DNA of 64,000 nucleotides from Sipunculus nudus (taxonomy: Eukaryota; Annelida; Sipuncula; Golfingiida; Sipunculidae). The stretch is from positions 58,384,618 through 58,448,617 of the forward strand of contig CM049317.1 in NCBI GenBank assembly GCA_026874595.1, in the 5' to 3' direction. Of the stretch, positions 58,402 through 64,000 are shown one piece after another (position 1 is the first letter of the stretch; every line of letters begins with the position of its first letter). Position numbers and translations under genes: made by a program. Below the pieces are notes generated by a model, which had not been told where the DNA came from, did not search any database, and saw nothing but the letters and a program-made list of their open reading frames with translations.

Positions 58402-58725
58402 CTTCACTATAGTAATTATGGCACTCTGTTTTATATCGTTTGTTTAATATCGTTATATATGTACGTTTCCTCAAAGCTTTTTTATATATCTTTGTTTTAT
58501 ATCATGGAAAATGCAGAGTTTTTTTCCAAAACTAATGTAATGAGAAAAGTGGATGATTATTCAGCTAACAAACTAATATCCTATAAATTAAGATAACTTA
58601 TGCATGTTTTATAACCTTTGATTATTTTTAAGCATTTCCAAATTCTATACAGTGAAAAGAAAATGTTGTTACTCTAAAATTACTCAACAGCACTTTTGTT
58701 TTTAATATTTCTTTAATGCTATAAT
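58399..58725. other. AT-rich non-coding stretch
   Basis: No gene is seen. Confidence 0.5.
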
Positions 58726-58729
58726 GCCC

Positions 58730-59012
58730 CCACCAAGGGTGAGAGCTCTGCAGGCTTATTAGGAAGGCCGTGCCCAACGGCCGTGTTTCACTCACTAACG
58801 AGTGCGCCTTTCAGGGGTTCCTCGGTGGATTGATCCAGCAATGGGGACGATTACGCACCCACGGCCCGCAGGTGCAGTAGTCACCGGGCCTGGTTGACGC
58901 CAGTATATAGAAAAATGAGAGGAAGCGTACATGTGTTACTGCCTTGTCACATAGTCCGAATCGGAATGGAATTTTGCAGATGTACATATAGGTAGTTACG
59001 TAAGCATTAAAA
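58730..59012 (+). mobile_element. SINE family A, copy 2
   Basis: The 3' part (CAGGTGCAGTAGTCACCGGG, GAGGAAGCGTACATGTG, TTACTGCCTTGTCACATAGTCC, AGTTACGTAAG) aligns with the 3' body of the element at 1,240-1,590. The 5' part (CCACCAAGGGTGAGAGCTCT, GGCCGTGCCCAACGGCCGTG) contains a strong GGCCGT/ACGGCC hairpin and TTTCACTC, and is poorly alignable to copy 1, with no clear B box. It ends in an A-rich tail at about 59,011. GGCGGTTACCTCCACCG follows. Confidence 0.55.
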
Positions 59013-61090
59013 AATGGAGGCGGTTACCTCCACCGAAAAAAAAAAGTTTGCAGACACTATGTCAAGTATTGTTTACATCAAGTCAACCCAGCTCGGTGGT
59101 GTGCAGTGAATGCCGGAGCCCTCACCAAGCCACCGGTTATGTGACTTGTTTTAGTCCACGCAGCTAGCTCCCTTTGCTCAGCAGAGCTAGGCTTCCCCTC
59201 CCGTCCCCACCCCCTCAATGAAGAGGATTTATTAAAAGATGGATGTTAATTTTCTATGTTTAATTCATTTTTCCTAGGCTTTTTCTACATTTTGGAATTT
59301 TGTTTGTGTGCATGTGTGCATCTTGAGATAAACTCCTTGCTTCAAAAGAGTTAAAAACTTTTTTCTTTCTTTTTAACGTGTGAAATTAAGCATTAAATTA
59401 TAGTTGAGATAATATTTAACATAATAAAGTTATTTGTTCTTATTCCAACCGCCAGTGTGTATACCTGTTTTGAAAAGGGATTTTTTAATCATTATTACTG
59501 ATTCTTGTTTATTTAAGTTAATAAAAGTAAGCATATACATTAAACTAAAAACCGCAATGAACAAACCTTTTCTTGGAATAGCGATCTAAGAAATAATCTA
59601 GAAGATGTAATTTTTTAGTGTTTTTATTTAAAAAGATAATTTTCTTTTAAATTTAGTTTAGGCATTTATATGATTTAAAAAATATCTGTATGCATTATTT
59701 GACATGACCAAACTAATGATAAAAATGATGCAGCTGATAATTCTAAATTTACTTTTAATTGCAGATTTTTTATTGTATTGCAAATTTATCATATTTTTAA
59801 ATTGAAAAATTCAATAAGATAAAAGTGATTCATTAAATATATCGTTATTCTCCCGCCAATATGGACATGCTGAAAAACAGGGTTTAGTATAAACTTTAAA
59901 TATTTATTTCCCGCCTCAGCAGAAAGTGAATGAGGTTATCAGTCCTGTCTGTCCTCCTGTGTCTATCTGTAAATATTTCATATGCAACACAGTATCTCAA
60001 AAACACATACTGGTTTTTCTATGACAGTCACGTCACAGTATTACATTGGTAATCATATATCTAGGAAATATTCATTATCACCAAATAGCAGGATCATTTT
60101 CTCTTCGTTTTGCAAATACTAATATAAAAAATGGAAATAAGTATATCTTGCGATTGTTGAAATTTTACAAACTTCCCCTGAGCGCCGTGACCAATGGGTC
60201 CCTTGTTTTTTTTTTATTTATTTATTCATCTTGTACAACTAATATTTCTATTTGGAATTAAATATGAGTATGTTCTGTCAAATTATTGTAAGGTATTATG
60301 TGTGTGTGTGTGTGTGTGTGCATCAATTGCCTTTGCAAGATATTTCGGCCCCCTCCCCTCCCTCAATCCTGGCTACGTCCCTGATAATACATATCATATA
60401 TCTTTTTTTTTTATATTTCTCAATTTTGTGATCACTGTGATCATTTTATGGTGTCTAAAATTCATTCAAATTTAAATAAATTTTATTTGAGCGGTCCCTA
60501 AAACTGATTTAACTGAATTTAAATTTAGATTTAATAAAACATTTAAAATTTCATTTTTCCACAAGAAAGACACACATATAAACAATTTATTTTAGATATT
60601 TTCATGCAGTTTAATAATAATTCACTAAAAACTTTTGGATTGATTTATAGATATAGCAGTTTTTGACAATAATGTTCTACGTTAACCACAGTTAATACTT
60701 ATAGGCTTGCAATGGTATAGCCCAGCTGTCCATATATTAATGTAAATTGTCATGGAACTAAAAGTATTGCTAACAAACACTCATTTACTTTTATTATTTA
60801 CATTTCGATTAGGTTATAATGACTCACTTGGACTCAAAGTAAAATCAGGTAGAAATTCGGCCTTTATTTTTTAAATCTACATATAACATAAAAGGATATT
60901 TTTCAATTAGTTTTGACTTTGTCGGATCGTGATGAAACAGCAATTAGTAATTATATATTCCCGCTTTCTAGCTTTTGTTTTATATTATGTATATATGAAA
61001 GGGCAATGTTCTGCTGAGAGCATGTATGCTATATATGTGTCATATGAGGATAAAAGTGACAATGCATGTAAGATTCACTAATATATCAGC
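59013..61090. other. AT-rich non-coding stretch
   Basis: No gene is recognised. GC is briefly higher at 59,090-59,215 (CACCAAGCCACCGG region). A (TG)n run lies at 60,300-60,320, and poly-T tracts at 60,207-60,216 and 60,402-60,412. Confidence 0.5.
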
Positions 61091-62095
61091 CCTCTGCACT
61101 TCAGGTGTTGTAATAATAATAACCAAAAATCTGTCGTAATAAACACATCCGAAAAAAAGGTTCTGTGAATTTTCCATATGCCTTATAAAGCTCTGACGGG
61201 ATTCGAATCGGGAACCGGGAACCGTAAATCACCTTATTATAATCCACTATAGTGGTATATAGGAATCGTTGTAAAATCGTATTCGATGATTGAAAGATAA
61301 AAAAAGACCGATCACCGATTATTAATCGATTATTTTCTGTATATCATCTATATTATCGTGAAATATATGCTGTGTAGTATTTTACCTAAAATATAAATTC
61401 AGTCTATATATAACTTGTATACATCATGCTGAATGGTAATGGTAAAGGCCAGGTTGTTCACACTTTTTCGTTGCACACGGTTTTGTTTTAATTCTGGTTT
61501 GTGTCCCTTCCTTCTTATATCTTTGACAGAATAAGAACATTTTAGAGGAATAATAGAACTTCTTTTGATGTGAATGAATATTGTAACGCTTTTAAAAGAA
61601 TGCACAGTGTGTAACAAATAGCGCAGTTTCTGAAAAGATTCGTTTCTTATATAACATTCGTAACGAGTTTATTAAGATTAAAGGTGATTGAGTGGTTTTG
61701 ACTATATCGCACCTTTCCCAAAATTAATGAGGCTCATTTGGAAAGATTTCCACAGGTGGGAAAGGCCGTACAGGTGTGCATATTTTCAAGCGAGGATTAT
61801 CATATTTAACATACAGTTATAGATTGCTTGTAACGCCTTTATTTATATTTTTTTTCCTTTGACGCAGCCTTGTTTTACTTAAAGGCCCTGCTCAAATAAT
61901 AATAAATAAACGAGCTTATTTATCCAAAAGCCGAATTATGCACACATACATACATATAATATATTATAATCTTTAGTTACAGGTTGTATATAGATCGAAT
62001 ATATAAAGATCATATATTGAATCTACAAAGATCATATGTATATTGAGATAGATAATATTTGGATATACATATTATATCATATGGATTATATATTG
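61091..62095. other. AT-rich non-coding stretch with a B-box-like word
   Basis: On the minus strand, CGATTCGAATCCCGTC near 61,196-61,211 resembles a tRNA B box, but there is no matching A box. CCGGGAACCGGGAACCG lies beside it. From 61,950 to 62,095 the sequence is made of ATATA/GATCATAT words. Confidence 0.4.
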
Positions 62096-62098
62096 CTG

Positions 62099-62108
62099 GA
62101 TATATATA

Positions 62109-62150
<42 letters not shown>
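62099..62150. repeat. (TA)n microsatellite
   Basis: TA repeat with one AATTATA break. Confidence 0.95.
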
Positions 62151-62151
<1 letters not shown>

Positions 62152-62370
62152 TAACTTATCAATACAAACATAAAATATAAATACTACATTGATATAGAAA
62201 TATAGACAAAATTGTAGATATAAATATTGATTTAGGTTATACGTGAATGGTTGCATGCATGTAGTCCTGCTATAAAAAAGTCATGCATGAGTATATTATT
62301 GACGAATGTGCATGTATAGACATGTAAAATTGTATCTTATCAGCACCAGCCAAAACTTGCACTGAATTAC

Positions 62371-62446
62371 CCCGGTGTCTCATCATGTAGTCATAGAGAT
62401 CATAATTAATATCCAGAAAAGCGATCAGTTTCTTCGGAAGGCGAAG
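62371..62446 (-). CDS. Candidate internal coding exon, unknown gene (tentative)
   Basis: On the minus strand an acceptor-like CCCATTTTACATCAG at 62,461-62,447 is followed by 76 bp open in the frame LRLPKKLIAFLDINYDLYDY plus about five further codons (MMRHR and one base). A donor GTAATT follows at 62,370-62,365. The peptide is balanced and charged, unlike the low-complexity frames elsewhere, and the codons use varied third positions. I do not recognise a family and see no companion exon within 2 kb. The reading frame also continues past the proposed donor to an in-frame stop, so it could be chance. Treat it as a lead to test. Confidence 0.25.
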
Positions 62447-62461
62447 CTGATGTAAAATGGG

Positions 62462-62875
62462 TTGGCATTTGATGAAATAAAGCAAAGCATTAGAAAATTA
62501 ACGCTACATTTACACTTTAATGAAAATGGATTGACCATTATGCCGCGTATTTGCCATGTGCAGTTAAATGCCGACTTGGCCCCTAACAATACCTGCAAAA
62601 CGGTGCATTTATCACCTGTGAAGGTATTAAACGACTCCGTCCAGGGATCATCATTACGTTGTGATGAGCAGATTAATTCATTTCTGGACCCACGTGACCG
62701 CTATTGCAGACTCGCGTTTACACAGGGTATTAATGTTTCATTTCACAAAATTACAATTTATGAACCCCGCGAACAGTTAAATAAGACCGACTTTTTATCC
62801 AACCTTTTTAAAGGAAACATCCAGATAATACCTGGACCTAAAACAAAAGCAGTAAAACTAAGTGAAAGTTATTGA
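62462..62875 (+). other. Unassigned 137-codon open frame in a GC-richer islet
   Basis: The frame runs from ATT-GG upstream sequence to TGA at about 62,875 with no recognised domain. The sequence is complex (CACGTGACCG at about 62,691, ATTACGTTGTGATGAGCAG, ACTCGCGTTTACAC) and differs from the surrounding AT repeats. In an AT-rich genome a frame this long is near the limit of chance across the whole window. It may equally be a conserved non-coding element or a decayed exon. Confidence 0.25.
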
Positions 62876-63510
62876 TTTGAAAACGGAAACATAACCGGTA
62901 TAAGATTAACCTCTGGTAACATGCAGTGCTTTGAAATATATTAGATATTGTTGTGAATTCAAGTCTCTGTCCGTTGAATTCTAATTTGCATTCCTTTTAT
63001 TGTTATTTTTATTATTATCCGAAGTTTCCCAAATCTTTCCTACACGTATTGGCACTATTTTTTTTCTAAATAGCCTAACGTTAATTTAAATGTCACGCGC
63101 CATCAGTCCATTTTTACTCATCGGCCGATTGGTTTGTGCCTTCGACCGTTATTCCAGTTCACTCTCAACAAAACTTCATATATACCCTATATATCACGTA
63201 AATGGACATGCTTTATTTCGTAGGATAAAAAAAAACCAATAAAATGATAAAATAAAATTAATAACATAACTATACATAAAACTAAAAATAAATGTACATG
63301 TCCACATGCAACAAGTGTACAATTAGAACATGAACGGTAATGGTCCGATACAAGACCGGCAGGGGCAAGTCTGTGAAAATGTAAATGTCCTCCAAATTGT
63401 AAAAGGGTGCACATATCCTTATTCAATAGTTCTTAATAGTTTATATAATCAGCATATATGTTGCCACACGTTTCAGTCTTTTAGTTTAAACCGGGGATGA
63501 AAACGTCAAG
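62876..63510. other. AT-rich non-coding stretch
   Basis: No gene is seen. Confidence 0.5.
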
Positions 63511-63514
63511 GTTC

Positions 63515-63625
63515 CCTTTTTCAGATTACACCCTTCCCCGGAGGGGGGGGGGTGAAGGGGGGGAGTCGCTGATGTATTTATAAAATGATAAATTCCTGTA
63601 CTTTTAACTCGGGATAAATTTTAAA
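63515..63625. repeat. Palindromic-family relic with G tracts
   Basis: TTTTCAGATTACACCCTTCC is followed by GGAGGGGGGGGGGTG and GGGGGGGAG. AAATGATAAATTCCTGTACT near 63,584 matches AATAATAAATTCTTGTACT downstream of the hairpin at 27.6 kb, so the family extends past the palindrome. Confidence 0.45.
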
Positions 63626-63890
63626 TTTTAAATTTTGAAAGGTAATCTAAATATCTTTAAAAATTATAATGACTATATGATATAACTACAGTGAACAGAC
63701 ACATGCACATGGCATATTACTTTACAAACATAAGATATTTTTTAATTTTCTTAATGAAGAAATAACAAATTAACATTCATTAATAATTCAGAATTAGTAG
63801 AAAAAAATTCCAGTCCACAGTGTGAATCAACTACAGTGATGTTAATATAATCTTTACACTTTGATTCTACTTCTAAGCATAATAATAGAA
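63626..63890. other. AT-rich non-coding stretch
   Basis: I see nothing beyond AT-rich sequence. Confidence 0.5.
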
Positions 63891-63892
63891 GA

Positions 63893-64000
63893 ATAATTAG
63901 TAGTAGTAGTAGTAGTAGTAGTAGTAGAAGTAGTAGTAATAGAAGTAGCAGTAGTGGAAGAAGTAGTAGTAGTAGTACTACTAGTAGTAGTAGAAGAAGT
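63893..64000. repeat. (AGT)n microsatellite, runs off the window end
   Basis: AGT triplets interrupted by AGA and AGC units, continuing beyond position 64,000. Confidence 0.95.

Noticed and set aside
61190-61220. SINE from the B-box-like GATTCGAATCC on the minus strand
   Set aside because: There is no A box, no A-rich tail and no second copy here.

Overview
This window looks like non-coding DNA from an animal nuclear genome, most likely a marine lophotrochozoan such as a bivalve or other mollusc. The reasons are its AT-rich composition, more than 25 long (TA)n microsatellites, many G/C homopolymer tracts, tRNA-derived SINEs, and tandem families rich in TGACCTTTGACCT that resemble repeats I know from marine invertebrate genomes. 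Species assignment is inference. I recognise no complete protein-coding gene: no open reading frame carries a domain I can name, and there is no rRNA, canonical tRNA, CRISPR array or bacterial-style operon. It reads as a gene desert or a very large intron or intergenic interval. One possible 76-bp exon lies near 62.4 kb on the minus strand.

Layout. 1-9 kb: unique AT-rich DNA, one tRNA-type SINE, and several promoter-like motif clusters, including a CRE/ZNF143-like/ETS cluster at 5.93-5.99 kb and four ACGTCA motifs in 45 bp at 8.84 kb. 9-14.6 kb: dense (TA)n arrays, one with GCATGC blocks. 14.68-15.37 kb: a tandem miniature LTR retrotransposon (TRIM-like) on the minus strand, with LTR-internal-LTR-internal-LTR organisation and a tRNA-like Pol III promoter inside each LTR. 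15.4-21.6 kb: AT-rich DNA, a short pogo-like MITE, microsatellites and small tandem duplications. 21.6-23.4 kb: an ACCTCC/GGAGGT-bounded element, then the largest GC-richer island. 27.6-28.9 kb: a palindromic repeat and a ~810-bp pogo/Tigger-like element with TA duplication. 30-33.6 kb: GC-richer islets, one with an ETS site beside a perfect NRF1 palindrome, and a CTCF-like site. 34.6-43.7 kb: three independent tandem arrays carrying nuclear-receptor half-sites, one with a perfect estrogen-response-type palindrome, interleaved with a SINE flanked by an 11-bp target-site duplication and a GGACTC-type hexamer repeat. 44-57 kb: microsatellites and scattered candidate regulatory islets. 57-64 kb: clustered (TA)n, a second copy of the 5' SINE family, the candidate exon, and a terminal (AGT)n array.

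The most notable object is the TRIM-like array at 14.68-15.37 kb. Next are the nuclear-receptor-motif arrays and the excess of perfect GTCACGTG E-boxes in an otherwise AT-rich desert. All motif calls were read by eye. Coordinates of diverged repeats are approximate to about 10-20 bp.
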